Part shown: piece by piece, positions 1 through 9,278 of the stretch
Numbering within the stretch: position 1 is the first letter of the stretch
How the letters are laid out: the number at the start of each line of letters is the position of its first letter
Assembly (NCBI GenBank): GCA_029975475.1
Contig: JARKPB010000008.1
Coordinates: 868,001 to 932,000 of the forward strand
Reading direction: 5' to 3'
Length of the DNA: 64,000 nucleotides
Origin: Anaerolineaceae bacterium
Lineage (GTDB): Bacteria; Chloroflexota; Anaerolineae; Anaerolineales; Anaerolineaceae
The notes under the pieces: model-generated
What the model was told of the DNA's origin: nothing
Database searches by the model: none
The model's input: the letters and a program-made list of their open reading frames with translations, nothing else
Translations under genes and position numbers: made by a program

Positions 1-539
1 AACTGGGATTATTGCACGGTAGAATGAAGGCGAACGATAAAGAACGCGAGATGTCAGCTTTCCGCGATGGGCAGTATCAGATTATGGTTTCAACATCGGT
101 TGTAGAAGTTGGCGTGGATATTCCCAACGCAACCGTCATGTTGATTGAAAGCGCGGACCACTTCGGTCTCGCCCAGCTTCACCAATTCCGCGGGCGGGTT
201 GGCCGCGGCGGTGATGCGTCTTACTGCCTGTTGATTCCAAGCGCAGACAACGCGATTGAAAATGAACGCCTGGCGACGATGGTGGAAACGAATGACGGAT
301 TTTTGCTGGCTGAAAAAGATTTACAGCAGCGCGGAGCCGGAGATTTTATTGGCACCCGCCAATCTGGCATTCCGCAGCTCTATCTTGCCAGCCTGATGGA
401 CGCGCGATTAATCGAAAAAGCCCGCAAGCTCGCCCAGAAAATTTTTGCCGTGGACCCAGAACTAAGCGCGCCTGAACATCAACGCCTGGCAGAGATGATG
501 GAACGCTTCTGGAAAGATGGGAAAGGGGATATCAGTTAA
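1..539 (+). CDS. recG: ATP-dependent DNA helicase RecG, C-terminal part (cut by window edge)
   Basis: This is the 3' end of a RecG-type superfamily 2 helicase, which remodels stalled replication forks and branched DNA. The frame is open from base 3, giving about 178 residues. Visible are the LLHGRM segment of the second RecA-like domain, helicase motif V (STSVVEVGVDIPNA), motif VI (QLHQFRGRVGRGG) and the RecG C-terminal pattern DLQQRGAGDFIGTRQSG. The start and the wedge domain lie outside the window. The stop is two bases before coaD, so the two are probably cotranscribed. Identification by motif order is firm. Confidence 0.93.
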   Translation, partial: LGLLHGRMKANDKEREMSAFRDGQYQIMVSTSVVEVGVDIPNATVMLIESADHFGLAQLHQFRGRVGRGGDASYCLLIPSADNAIENERLATMVETNDGFLLAEKDLQQRGAGDFIGTRQSGIPQLYLASLMDARLIEKARKLAQKIFAVDPELSAPEHQRLAEMMERFWKDGKGDIS

Positions 540-541
540 CT

Positions 542-1066
542 ATGGTAAAAGCAGTCTTCCCGGGAACCTTTGACCCGATCCATTACGGGCATATCGATAT
601 CGCCCGGCGGGCATCGCGATTGTTCGATGAATTGATCATCGCCGTGTATGACAAACCGCTAAAAAACTTGATCTTTTCCCCAGAAGAGCGTATTTCGCTG
701 GTGAAGAAAACCTTTGAAAACGAGCCAAAAATCCGGGTGGTGGGATACAGCGGTCTGACGGTGAGTTACTGCAAGCAAATCGGCGCCCAGGTGATCGTGC
801 GCGGGCTGCGCGTTTTCTCTGATTTTGAGCATGAATTTCGGATGGCGCTCGCCAATCACCGCCTGGAGCCGGATGTCGAAATCATCGCGCTGATTACCAG
901 TGAAGAACACACCTTCCTGTCTTCCACGACCGTGCGTGAAATTGCCTCGCTGAATGGAAATATCGAAACCATGGTGCCCCCACACGTGGCAAAAGCCCTG
1001 CGGCAGCGGTTGAATGAACTGGGCGAAGGACAAACTGTAGTGCCAATCACCTCACTCAGAGATTAA
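542..1066 (+). CDS. coaD: Phosphopantetheine adenylyltransferase
   Basis: CoaD transfers AMP from ATP to 4'-phosphopantetheine, giving dephospho-CoA, the penultimate step of coenzyme A synthesis, in the cytosol. The protein (174 aa, slightly longer than the usual 160) opens with the nucleotidyltransferase signature GTFDPIHYGH. It also has RGLRVFSDFEHEFRMALANH and the C-terminal SSTTVREIASLNGN segment that corresponds to the ISSxxVR motif. The ATG is two bases after the recG stop, and recG-coaD adjacency is common in several phyla. Nothing looks damaged. Confidence 0.96.
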   Translation: MVKAVFPGTFDPIHYGHIDIARRASRLFDELIIAVYDKPLKNLIFSPEERISLVKKTFENEPKIRVVGYSGLTVSYCKQIGAQVIVRGLRVFSDFEHEFRMALANHRLEPDVEIIALITSEEHTFLSSTTVREIASLNGNIETMVPPHVAKALRQRLNELGEGQTVVPITSLRD

Positions 1067-1070
1067 ATCC

Positions 1071-1080
1071 TTGTTATACT
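1071..1080 (+). promoter_or_regulatory. Extended -10 promoter candidate for the coiled-coil protein gene
   Basis: TGTTATACT at 1072-1080 is an extended -10 element (TG-N-TATACT), 39 bases before the ATG at 1120. No convincing -35 hexamer is seen, which fits extended -10 promoters. It could give the downstream gene expression independent of recG-coaD. Confidence 0.4.
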
Positions 1081-1119
1081 AGAATTGGCAGTGCTGACCA
1101 GCAACAAAGGGAGGCAGAT

Positions 1120-1611
1120 ATGGATATCCTGCACTTGATTGACCGCCTTGAAGAACTGTTCAATGAAAGTCGTCCGATCTGGTTTACCCACAGCGTGATT
1201 GTTGATGAAGATAAAATGCTGGATATGATTGACCAGATGCGCGTATCGGTGCCGGAAGAAATCAAGAAAGCGCAGCAGATCATCGCCCAGCGCGACCGCC
1301 TGCTGGCTCAGGCTCAGGAAGAGGCGAACCGCACCATCGCGCTGGCCAGAGAACGGGGAGAGAAAATCATTGACCAGAACCAGATTGTTCAGGCAGCCCA
1401 GGCGCGCGCCGAGCAAATTATTAATCAAGCCCGCCAGGAAGCAGAAATCATCCGTCAAGAAGCCGATCAATATTCACTGGAAAGTCTGCAGCGGCTTGAA
1501 AACGAAATGAATATCATCCTTAACCAGGTCAGAAATGGGATTGCCACCCTGCAACGCCCGGTCATGAAAGCGCCTCCCTCAGAAGCTCCTTCGCTTGAAG
1601 ACATGCAATAA
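1120..1611 (+). CDS. Conserved coiled-coil protein of the coaD neighbourhood
   Basis: Function not known. The 163-aa protein has a short N-terminal domain (about residues 1-50). A long charged helix rich in Gln, Glu, Arg and Ala follows (about 50-130), with heptad-like spacing resembling the b-subunit/stator helices of rotary ATPases. There is no membrane segment and no signal peptide. Similar proteins occur next to coaD in Firmicutes and Chloroflexota and are often loosely labelled ATPase. There is no Walker motif here, so that label is not supported. The ATG at 1120 has GGGAGG about 8 bases upstream. A bidirectional terminator follows. Confidence 0.75.
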   Translation: MDILHLIDRLEELFNESRPIWFTHSVIVDEDKMLDMIDQMRVSVPEEIKKAQQIIAQRDRLLAQAQEEANRTIALARERGEKIIDQNQIVQAAQARAEQIINQARQEAEIIRQEADQYSLESLQRLENEMNIILNQVRNGIATLQRPVMKAPPSEAPSLEDMQ

Positions 1612-1616
1612 AACCC

Positions 1617-1645
1617 AAAAGGCCGCCTGCTGCGGCCTTTTGTTT
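1617..1645. terminator. Bidirectional intrinsic terminator between convergent genes
   Basis: Ten-base arms 1617-1626 and 1632-1641 (AAAAGGCCGC / GCGGCCTTTT) enclose a 5-nt loop. T-rich flanks lie on both sides, so it can stop transcripts from the + strand coaD side and from lon on the - strand. Confidence 0.85.
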
Positions 1646-1658
1646 TGAACGCTTGGGT

Positions 1659-4163
1659 TTATTTTTCTTCCGCTTCCGTGCGGCTTTCTTCTGCTTTTTC
1701 AGTTTTTACGGATTTTCTGCGCCGGGGCGGTTTTTCCGGCGCGGGATAGAGAGCGATCTCCAGTACCTGATCCATGTGATTGACCGGATGAATCTTCAAA
1801 TCCGTCAGCACCTTCTTGGGCACATCCACCAGGTCTTTCATATTTCGTTCTGGCAGGATTATTGTGCGTAAACCAGCCCGATGAGCGGCCAGGACTTTTT
1901 CTCGAACCCCGCCCACAGGCAGTACTTTGCCGCGCAGGGTGATTTCGCCGGTCATCGCCACTTCTTTGCGTGCCTTACGTTCGGTAAATGCTGAGATCAG
2001 CGCTGTCGCAATGGTAATGCCTGCGCTGGGGCCGTCCTTGGGAATTGCGCCTTCCGGGATATGAATATGAATGTCCAGCCGCTCAAACATATCCGCTTCC
2101 AGGCCAAGAACATCGACCCGGGATTTGAGGTAAGACAATGCCGCCTGGGCAGATTCCTGCATCACCTCGCCAATCTGTCCGGTTATCTGCATGTTCCCCT
2201 TGCCTTCAAGGATCAACACTTCCACCGGCATGATTTCACCACCGGATTCCGTCCACGCCACAGCCGTTGCCAGCCCAATTTCATCTTCTTTTTCCCCTTC
2301 AGGCATGTAAAACTGAGCCGGGCCCAGGTATTTTTCAACCACCGAGGGGACGATTTGGGTCGGATAATGCTTCTTTTCTGATTTCAACCGCGCCACTTTT
2401 CGACAGATCCGGCCAATCTCCCGTTCCAGGTTGCGAACTCCGGCCTCATAGGTATATTCACGAATCACCTTGCGAATGGTGTTTTCCTGAAACACTATTT
2501 CTTTTTCTTCCAGACCGCTCTCTTCAATTTGCCGGGGGATAAGATATTTGCGGGCAATTTCAAGCTTTTCTTCCTCGATATACCCCGGGAACTCAATCAC
2601 CTCCATGCGGTCCAGCAGCGCTGGCGGGATCGAACTGGCGTTATTGGCGGTTGTGACGAACATAACGCGGGATAAATCAAAGGGCAGTTCCAGAAAATGA
2701 TCGGAAAATGCGTGGTTCTGTTCCGGGTCCAGCACTTCGAGCAGGGCGGCGGACGGGTCCCCCCGAAAATCTGCGCCCAGCTTATCGATTTCATCCAGCA
2801 TGAACAAGGGGTTGTTGCTACCCGCCCGTTTCATGGTCTGTAAGATGCGCCCAGGCAGCGCGCCGATATATGTACGCCGGTGGCCGCGGATTTCCGCCTC
2901 ATCGCGAACACCGCCGAGGGAGAGACGCACAAATTTTCTGCCCAATGCGTCGGCGATGGACCGACCCAGGGAGGTTTTCCCGGTTCCGGGCGGGCCAACA
3001 AAACACAGAATCGGCTGGCGCATTCGCTTCGGATTGAGACTGCGCACGGCGATATATTCCAGGATACGGTCTTTCGCCTTGCCAAGCCCGTAATGGTACT
3101 GGTCTAACACTTTGGCCGCATTTGTGACGTCTAAATTATCCTCGGTTGAGACCTCCCAGGGCAAGTCCAAAATCCAATCGAGATAATTTCGGATGATCCC
3201 CACTTCTGGGGACATGGCCGGCATCTGCGCCAGACGTTCAATTTCCTTCAGACCGGCGTCCTTCACTTCCTGCGGAAAATTACCGTTCAAAATCTTTTCA
3301 CGGAGGTCAGCGATCTCGCGCGACCAGATATCGCCTTCACCCAGTTCCGTCTGGATGGCTTTCATTTGCTCGCGCAGATAGAACTCCCGCTGACTGCGGT
3401 TGACTTCACTTTGAACCCGATTCTGGATCTCATCTTCCAGTTCGAGCACATCCAGTTCCTGAGCCAGCAGCCAGTTTACCCTTTTCAAGCGTTCAATCGG
3501 GTCAATTGTGGTTAAAACCGTCAACCTTTCCTCAAGGGGCAAAGAGACAGCCGTGGCGATCATATCCGCCAGCCAGCCAGGCTCGGTAACATTCAGCGAA
3601 AAGAGGTGGGCTTCTTCTGGCAGGCTGCGGTCCAGCGAAACGCAGCGCTCAAATAAGTCGCGGGTTGTGCGCATCAATGCCTCGACCCGGCGATTAACCG
3701 GCGCGGACTCTTCCAGCACGCGGAAACGCCCTCTCATATACGGGGTAACCTGGGTAAATTCAATCAGCTCAACCCGGTGTCTGCCCTGAATCAGGGCGGA
3801 ATTATTTCCGTCCGGCATATTCAAGAGGCGGCCGACCGCAATTTCGACACCGATATTCATCAGGTCATCCGGTCCCGCGCTTTCCTGTTCTGGATCCCGG
3901 ATGAACATGGCAACCATGGTCTGATCGTTAAGATGGGCATCCTGCACCGCCTGCTGATTGGCCCCCGCAGAGACCAGAATAGGCGAAACCATTCTGGGTA
4001 ATACGATCAGGTCGCGCATGACCAGGACAGCGCACTCGATAATTCCATTTTCATCCGGCTCGGCATCCGGCACCTGGTATAACTCTTCGGTGCGCTGGTA
4101 CAGCGCCGAAGAGAATTCTTCATCACTGTCAAACCGCATTTTTTTATCGTCCAGTTTTGCCAT
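1659..4163 (-). CDS. lon: Endopeptidase La (Lon ATP-dependent protease)
   Basis: Lon is a cytosolic AAA+ serine protease that degrades misfolded and regulatory proteins. The 834-aa product has an N-terminal LON substrate-binding domain (about 45-245), a helical linker, an AAA+ module with Walker [10 protein letters not shown] (near residue 390) and Walker B FMLDEID, and a C-terminal protease domain. The catalytic Ser lies in PKDGPSAG and the catalytic Lys follows in RGKVLPVGG. The last 25 residues are very basic/acidic ([15 protein letters not shown]), a low-complexity tail. It starts six bases after the folC stop, which suggests one transcript. Length and motifs are typical. Confidence 0.97.
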   Translation of the reverse strand: MAKLDDKKMRFDSDEEFSSALYQRTEELYQVPDAEPDENGIIECAVLVMRDLIVLPRMVSPILVSAGANQQAVQDAHLNDQTMVAMFIRDPEQESAGPDDLMNIGVEIAVGRLLNMPDGNNSALIQGRHRVELIEFTQVTPYMRGRFRVLEESAPVNRRVEALMRTTRDLFERCVSLDRSLPEEAHLFSLNVTEPGWLADMIATAVSLPLEERLTVLTTIDPIERLKRVNWLLAQELDVLELEDEIQNRVQSEVNRSQREFYLREQMKAIQTELGEGDIWSREIADLREKILNGNFPQEVKDAGLKEIERLAQMPAMSPEVGIIRNYLDWILDLPWEVSTEDNLDVTNAAKVLDQYHYGLGKAKDRILEYIAVRSLNPKRMRQPILCFVGPPGTGKTSLGRSIADALGRKFVRLSLGGVRDEAEIRGHRRTYIGALPGRILQTMKRAGSNNPLFMLDEIDKLGADFRGDPSAALLEVLDPEQNHAFSDHFLELPFDLSRVMFVTTANNASSIPPALLDRMEVIEFPGYIEEEKLEIARKYLIPRQIEESGLEEKEIVFQENTIRKVIREYTYEAGVRNLEREIGRICRKVARLKSEKKHYPTQIVPSVVEKYLGPAQFYMPEGEKEDEIGLATAVAWTESGGEIMPVEVLILEGKGNMQITGQIGEVMQESAQAALSYLKSRVDVLGLEADMFERLDIHIHIPEGAIPKDGPSAGITIATALISAFTERKARKEVAMTGEITLRGKVLPVGGVREKVLAAHRAGLRTIILPERNMKDLVDVPKKVLTDLKIHPVNHMDQVLEIALYPAPEKPPRRRKSVKTEKAEESRTEAEEK

Positions 4164-4169
4164 ACTTCC

Positions 4170-5501
4170 TCAATTTGAATTCTCTACCCACAGCTGCCTT
4201 GCCGCGGCAGCGACGAAAATGGAGCCGGTGACGACGATCAAAACGTCTTCTCGCGCTTCCTTGATCGCTTCCGCCAGGGCGCTGTCAATTGTATCAGCTA
4301 CCTGAGATCTTTTCCCAAATCGGTGCACAATCCCGGCGATTTCTTCCTGCGCCATCGCTCTGGGGTGCGTAGACCGGGTGGCGATCACCAGGCTGGTGAG
4401 CGGGGTGAGCACCTCCAGCATCCCCGACACATCTTTATCTTCCGAAGCGCCAAAAACAAGCAGGATTTTCTTCCCCGGGAAGTAGGTCGTCAGTGCTTCG
4501 CGCAGTTTCTCGGCTGAATCGAGATTGTGGGCGCAATCAACCAGCAGCCATGGTTTCCGGCTGAGGAGTTCAAAGCGGGCATCCCAGCGAACGGAGGCAA
4601 AGCCGCGCCGAATCGCGTCATCCGGAATCGAAATGACCGCCGGATCGGCTGCTTTTATCGCCGCATAAGCGGTAGCCGCGTTCTCCAGTTGATGATCGCC
4701 GAGCAGCGGGATCCGGATCGACTGGGCAGCGCTGCCAGAATTGACCGGGCGGATTTCCAAATTTTGCCCCTCAAGACTGGCATCAGACCCTGTGTAAACG
4801 TATTTCTCATCTACAAAGGTCAGCACGCTGTTTCGTTCTGCCGCAATTCTTCTAATCACCTGTCTGGCTTCATCTTTTTGCGGAGCAGACACCACCGGAA
4901 CGCCGTGTTTAATAATCCCGGCTTTTTCTCCAGCGATGGCAGCCAGGGTTGAGCCCAGGATGTTCATGTGATCCATTGAAAGGGAGGTGATCACCGCGAC
5001 CAGCGGCGAGAGAACATTCGTGGCATCCAGCCGGCCGCCCAGGCCGACCTCAATCACCGCCAGATTGACCCCGCTTTCAGCAAAATGGCAAAATGCCGCG
5101 GCGGTGGTGATTTCAAATGTCGTTAAACCAGGCACTTCAGCAATAACCGGCTTGAGCCTTTCGATTAAATCAACCAGGGCTGAAGGCTGAATGGGCTGGC
5201 GATTAATTTGAATCCGCTCCGTAAAATCGATTAAATGAGGCGAAGTATAGAGACCGGTACGGTAGCCGGCCGATCGGGCAGCGCTTTCAATCAATGCCGC
5301 TGTTGATCCCTTGCCTTTCGTGCCAGCAATATGAAAGACTGGATAAGCCTGCTGCGGATTTCCCAGGCGCGTCATGAAATCCTTCATGCGGTCTAAATTA
5401 AAATTGTCAGCGGAATAACGATCCTGCCGGGTCAGAGAGTAATCTACGAAGCTGTAGAGATAATCCAGGGTTTGCTGGTAGCGTTGCGAAAGGTCTTCCA
5501 T
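4170..5501 (-). CDS. folC: Folylpolyglutamate synthase / dihydrofolate synthase
   Basis: FolC adds glutamate residues to folates, and in many bacteria also makes dihydrofolate from dihydropteroate. The 443-aa protein is a Mur-ligase-like ATPase. It has the P-loop GTKGKGSTAALI near residue 60, VIEVGLGGRLDATNV carrying the omega-loop/metal ligands, SLSMDHMNILG, and the C-terminal glutamate-ligase domain with DCAHN and LVFGASEDKD. It is the first gene of a - strand pair with lon. The region to the divergent DUF503 gene (112 bases) must hold both promoters. Whether it is bifunctional cannot be told from motifs. Confidence 0.95.
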   Translation of the reverse strand: MEDLSQRYQQTLDYLYSFVDYSLTRQDRYSADNFNLDRMKDFMTRLGNPQQAYPVFHIAGTKGKGSTAALIESAARSAGYRTGLYTSPHLIDFTERIQINRQPIQPSALVDLIERLKPVIAEVPGLTTFEITTAAAFCHFAESGVNLAVIEVGLGGRLDATNVLSPLVAVITSLSMDHMNILGSTLAAIAGEKAGIIKHGVPVVSAPQKDEARQVIRRIAAERNSVLTFVDEKYVYTGSDASLEGQNLEIRPVNSGSAAQSIRIPLLGDHQLENAATAYAAIKAADPAVISIPDDAIRRGFASVRWDARFELLSRKPWLLVDCAHNLDSAEKLREALTTYFPGKKILLVFGASEDKDVSGMLEVLTPLTSLVIATRSTHPRAMAQEEIAGIVHRFGKRSQVADTIDSALAEAIKEAREDVLIVVTGSIFVAAAARQLWVENSN

Positions 5502-5613
5502 GCCTCACCATTTTTTATCAATCTGGTAAGCATTCTAACCGTCGAAGGCTTGAATTGCAAGCCCATTTCTCTATCGCCTGGGCGGTCAATCGGTTACAAT
5601 TTAGATAAAAGGA

Positions 5614-5898
5614 ATGGCAATTGCGCTGCTTCAGATTCAGTTATATTTACCCGGATCCCGTTCTCTTAAAGAGAAACGGTCGAGGGTAAAACCTGTCCTT
5701 TCAAGGCTGCGCCGCGAATTTAATCTCTCCTGCGCAGAAATTGGCCTGCAGGATGTGCATGACCGCGCAGAACTGGGAATGGTCATCATCGCTTCCGATC
5801 CCGCCGTTTGCGCCGCCACGCTGGAACATGCGGTACAATTTCTTTCCCTTCATTTTGCGGATGAAGTGATCCTTGACCAGCGAATTCATCTTCTTTAG
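5614..5898 (+). CDS. DUF503 (YlxP-like) protein
   Basis: This is a small protein (94 aa) matching the DUF503 family: a start strand of the type IALLQIQLYLPGSRSLKEKR, then RLRREFNLSCAEIG and a C-terminal ferredoxin-like beta strand. The family is often found near ribosome-assembly factors such as rbfA. Its function is unknown, and an RNA-related role is an inference from neighbours elsewhere. A TACAAT -10-like box sits at 5595-5600. The SDR gene begins 8 bases downstream, so this is the first gene of a seven-gene + strand run. Confidence 0.85.
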   Translation: MAIALLQIQLYLPGSRSLKEKRSRVKPVLSRLRREFNLSCAEIGLQDVHDRAELGMVIIASDPAVCAATLEHAVQFLSLHFADEVILDQRIHLL

Positions 5899-5906
5899 GA
5901 GTTGTT

Positions 5907-6698
5907 ATGGACCTAGGATTAAACGGAAAAATCGCTGTTGTTACCGGAGCGAGCCGCGGGCTGGGCTTCGCCACCGCCCTGATCCTGGCTCAAGAAGGAG
6001 CAAAAGTTGCCATCAACGCGCGGTCAATTGGCGGACTGGAGAAAGCAGCAGAGAGAATTACCCAGAATTGCGGCGCTCCGGTATTCATCCTGCCCGGGGA
6101 TTTAAGCGAAGCGGGAACCGCGCGTCAAATTGTTGAAACCGCAGCGAAGCATTACGGCGGGGTGGATATCTTGATCGCCAACGCGGGCGGTCCCCCGCCG
6201 GGAACGCTTGAACAGCTTGATGAAGCCGCCTGGTCAAAAGCCTTTGATCTGACCCTGATGAGCAATGTGCGTTTAATCCGGGCGGCATTGCCCTATCTGA
6301 AGGAATCAAACGCTGCTTCCGTTTTAACCATCACTTCTTATGCCGCAAAACAGCCGATCCCGAATCTCCTGCTTTCAAACACGCTGCGGGCCGGCGTACT
6401 CGGGTTAACCAAATCGCTCGCCCTGGAACTGGGCAATCAGGGCATCCGCGTTAATTCCATTCTCCCAGGCTGGACGAGAACCGAACGTGTAACAGAATTA
6501 ATGGCAGCGCGGTCAAATGCCAACCGCACAACCATTGAAGAAGAACTGGCAAAGCAGGCAAAAGAAAGCCCGTTTAACCGCATAGCTGAGCCGGAAGAAT
6601 TCGCGCGCGCGGCCGCGTTTCTGGTTTCACCGGCCGCTTCCTATATAACAGGCGTCATGTTAACGGTGGATGGCGGGATGTACAAAGGAACCATCTAA
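5907..6698 (+). CDS. SDR-family protein with substituted catalytic residues
   Basis: This is a Rossmann-fold short-chain dehydrogenase/reductase (263 aa) resembling 3-oxoacyl-ACP reductases. The cofactor motif VTGASRGLGFA (near residue 11), NAGG and a C-terminal ITGVMLTVDGGMYKG are intact. The active-site YxxxK is not: aligning LSNTLRAGVLGLTKSLA on the usual YxASKAAxxGLTxxLA puts Ser at the Tyr position and Arg at the Lys position. A subfamily of SDRs with this pattern exists, and its reaction is not established. It could still bind NAD(P)(H). The substrate is unknown. An AAGGAG site for the next gene follows the stop. Confidence 0.85.
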   Translation: MDLGLNGKIAVVTGASRGLGFATALILAQEGAKVAINARSIGGLEKAAERITQNCGAPVFILPGDLSEAGTARQIVETAAKHYGGVDILIANAGGPPPGTLEQLDEAAWSKAFDLTLMSNVRLIRAALPYLKESNAASVLTITSYAAKQPIPNLLLSNTLRAGVLGLTKSLALELGNQGIRVNSILPGWTRTERVTELMAARSNANRTTIEEELAKQAKESPFNRIAEPEEFARAAAFLVSPAASYITGVMLTVDGGMYKGTI

Positions 6699-6717
6699 TT
6701 CTGCAAGGAGTTTACTG

Positions 6718-8622
6718 GTGTTTTCTACTGAGATCATAGAGCGGACTCTGGATGAGATTCTGCCTCGCGTCCAGAAACCCGGGCGGTACATTGGCGGAGA
6801 ATTCAATCAAATTGTTAAAGAATGGGGCGCGGTTAAGACCCGTATCGCCTTAGCCTTCCCGGATATTTACGACATCGGCGTGCCCAACCTGGGCCTGGCA
6901 ATATTTTATGATTCAATCAACCGCCGCGATGACGCGCTGGCTGAACGGACCTATCTGCCCTGGCTGGATATGGAAGGGTTGATGCGAGAACGGTCGCTGC
7001 CGCTCTATTCGCTGGAAAGCAAACACGCGTTGATTGACTTTGATATCCTGGCGATTACCCTCCCGTATGAAACACTGTATACCAATACCCTGAACCTCCT
7101 GGACCTGGCCGGTATTCCGCTGGAGTCTAAAGACAGAAGCGCTCATTTTCCCCTCGTCATCGCGGGCGGACACGCTGTCTACAACCCCGAACCGATGGCG
7201 CCGTTTATTGATGCCTTTGTCATCGGCGAAGGCGAAGAAGTGATCGATGAAATAATCGCCGCCCATCAGGCCTGGAAATCGAGCCTGACGAGCGAGAAAA
7301 GCCAGCTCCTTTCTTCCCTGGCAAAAATTCCAGGCGTCTACGTCCCAGGGCTGTACCAGCCAGTGTACGCCGCTGATGGTCGTATAAAAACGATTGAACG
7401 GCAGCCAGAAACGGCCCCCGGGCGAATCTTGAAGCGGATGGTCCCCCGCCTGCCGGCACCTCCCACGCGATTCATCGTTCCGACCGTGGACGTGGTGCAC
7501 AACCGGGTTGCGGTGGAGATCATGCGCGGTTGTACCCGGGGCTGCCGGTTTTGCCACGCCGGGTTTGTTACCCGCCCGGTGAGGGAGCGAAGCGTTGAAG
7601 AGATCATCAACGCGATTGACCAGGCATTATCCGCCACCGGGTTTGAAGAAATTGCTCTCCTGTCGCTGTCCTCTTCTGACTATACGCAAATCAATGATCT
7701 CGTTGAGGCGGTTAGCCAGCGCTACGCTGGCCGGCACCTGTCTATTTCGCTGCCGTCTCTTCGAATTGAAACCACTTCGGTAGATCTGCTGGAGCGTCTG
7801 CGCGGCAACCGCTCCGGCGGGTTTACCCTGGCGCCAGAAGCCGCGACCGATCGGATGCGGAATACGATCAATAAACCCATTCAATCTGAACAGTTGCTTG
7901 AAACCGCACGCGCGATTTACTCCCGGGGCTGGCCTACGCTGAAACTTTATTTTATGATCGGCCACCCATCCGAAACGCTGGATGATGTGCAGGGTATTGT
8001 GGATCTCTGCACCCAGGTGATGGCGGTGGGTAAAAGCGCGCTCGGCCGCCGCGCGGCATTAAACATCGGGGTTTCGACTTTTGTGCCCAAACCGCATACG
8101 CCGTTTCAATGGTCTGCCTGCGACACCCCGGAAATCATTCAGGAAAAACAACGCCTGCTGAGAAATGGATTGCGTCAGCCGGGGATAAAACTCTCCTGGA
8201 CTGATCCCAAAGAGACGATGCTTGAAGCCTGGCTTTCGCGCGGAGACCGGCGCATGAGCGCGGTGATCCGCCGCGCCTGGGAACTGGGCGCCAAATTCGA
8301 TGCCTGGCAGGACCAATTTCGCTATGACGCCTGGATTCAGGCATTCCAGGATTGCGGTCTCGATCCGGCATTTTATACCCACCGCGAAAGGGATGAAGGA
8401 GAAATCTTCCCCTGGGATCACATCCACACCGGCGTGCGAAAGGAATACCTGCTGTCTGAATTCCGCAACAGTCAGGCTGGTGTTTTACGCGCTGATTGCC
8501 GGGATCAATGTTACGCCTGCGGAATCTTGCCCGAATTTTCAGCCGTCCGGCGAGAAAACCCTGGTCCTTACTGGATGTGCCCGGAAGTGGCTCCCCGGCG
8601 AGAAAAGACACCGACACCATGA
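6718..8622 (+). CDS. B12-binding-type radical SAM protein (TIGR03960-like)
   Basis: This is a radical SAM enzyme of unknown reaction (634 aa). The N-terminal half (about 1-240) resembles the cobalamin-binding-like domain of the family (HAVYNPEPMAPFIDAFVIGEGEE). The iron-sulfur motif is CTRGCRFCHAGF (CxxxCxxC, near residue 275), followed by TIM-barrel strands such as LSISLPSLR and GFTLAPEA. A C-terminal Cys cluster (CRDQCYACG) may bind another cluster or metal. The GTG start at 6718 was chosen because AAGGAG lies 8 bases upstream; the earlier ATG lies inside the SDR gene. It overlaps the DUF2344 gene by ATGA, and the pair is conserved and sometimes fused. Confidence 0.9.
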   Translation: MFSTEIIERTLDEILPRVQKPGRYIGGEFNQIVKEWGAVKTRIALAFPDIYDIGVPNLGLAIFYDSINRRDDALAERTYLPWLDMEGLMRERSLPLYSLESKHALIDFDILAITLPYETLYTNTLNLLDLAGIPLESKDRSAHFPLVIAGGHAVYNPEPMAPFIDAFVIGEGEEVIDEIIAAHQAWKSSLTSEKSQLLSSLAKIPGVYVPGLYQPVYAADGRIKTIERQPETAPGRILKRMVPRLPAPPTRFIVPTVDVVHNRVAVEIMRGCTRGCRFCHAGFVTRPVRERSVEEIINAIDQALSATGFEEIALLSLSSSDYTQINDLVEAVSQRYAGRHLSISLPSLRIETTSVDLLERLRGNRSGGFTLAPEAATDRMRNTINKPIQSEQLLETARAIYSRGWPTLKLYFMIGHPSETLDDVQGIVDLCTQVMAVGKSALGRRAALNIGVSTFVPKPHTPFQWSACDTPEIIQEKQRLLRNGLRQPGIKLSWTDPKETMLEAWLSRGDRRMSAVIRRAWELGAKFDAWQDQFRYDAWIQAFQDCGLDPAFYTHRERDEGEIFPWDHIHTGVRKEYLLSEFRNSQAGVLRADCRDQCYACGILPEFSAVRRENPGPYWMCPEVAPRREKTPTP

Positions 8623-9278
8623 TCAGAATCAGAATTCACTACTCAAAAGGCAGACCGCAGCGCTTTACAGGCACACTGGATATGCAGAAAAGCTGGGAGC
8701 GCACATTTCGCCGCGCCGGGCTGCGCCTGGCGTATTCGCAAGGTTTTCATCCGCAACCAAAATTACAGCTCGCCTCCCCGCTCCCGCTGGGCTTTACTTC
8801 GACTTCTGAAGTACTGGATGTCTGGCTGGAGGACGAAAAACCGCCGGGTGATCTCCTGCAGGCGCTCCAGAAAAATCTCATCCCCGGGATTGAAATCACC
8901 CGCATCGAAGAAATCCCGTTGAATGCGAGCGCCATCCAGGCAATCGGCGAGACAGCCCGATTTAAAATTGGTTTGCCACCGAATGTAAACCTGCAGCAGC
9001 TTCAGGAGAAGATCGCGGATATATTGAGCGCCAGCAGCATACCCCGCGTGTGGAAAGGGAAATCCTACGATTTGCGGCCGCGCATCCTAAACCTATATGT
9101 GGCGCCTGATCATCACCTGTTAATGATGGAATTAAGCGCCCGGGAATCCTCCACCGGTCGCCCGGAGGAAGTCCTTTCCGAACTGGGCATCGATCCGGTG
9201 GTTTGCTCCATTGAAAGAACCGCCTTGATCGCCAGAGAAAATAACCAGCAAATTGTTTTCGGTCTTGATCCAGTATGA
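8619..9278 (+). CDS. DUF2344 protein (radical SAM-linked, TIGR03936-like)
   Basis: This 219-aa protein belongs to the family that occurs as a partner of, or a fusion to, the preceding type of radical SAM protein. It starts IRIHYSKGRPQRFTGTLD, carries the conserved FRRAGLRLAYSQGFHPQPKL stretch and LPLGFTSTSEVLDVWL, and ends with a second alpha/beta part. The resemblance to pseudouridine-synthase/tRNA-type folds is only a guess. Start at 8619 (ATG overlapping the previous TGA) implies translational coupling. Function unknown; co-occurrence suggests both act in one modification reaction, probably on RNA (inference). Confidence 0.88.
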   Translation: MIRIRIHYSKGRPQRFTGTLDMQKSWERTFRRAGLRLAYSQGFHPQPKLQLASPLPLGFTSTSEVLDVWLEDEKPPGDLLQALQKNLIPGIEITRIEEIPLNASAIQAIGETARFKIGLPPNVNLQQLQEKIADILSASSIPRVWKGKSYDLRPRILNLYVAPDHHLLMMELSARESSTGRPEEVLSELGIDPVVCSIERTALIARENNQQIVFGLDPV

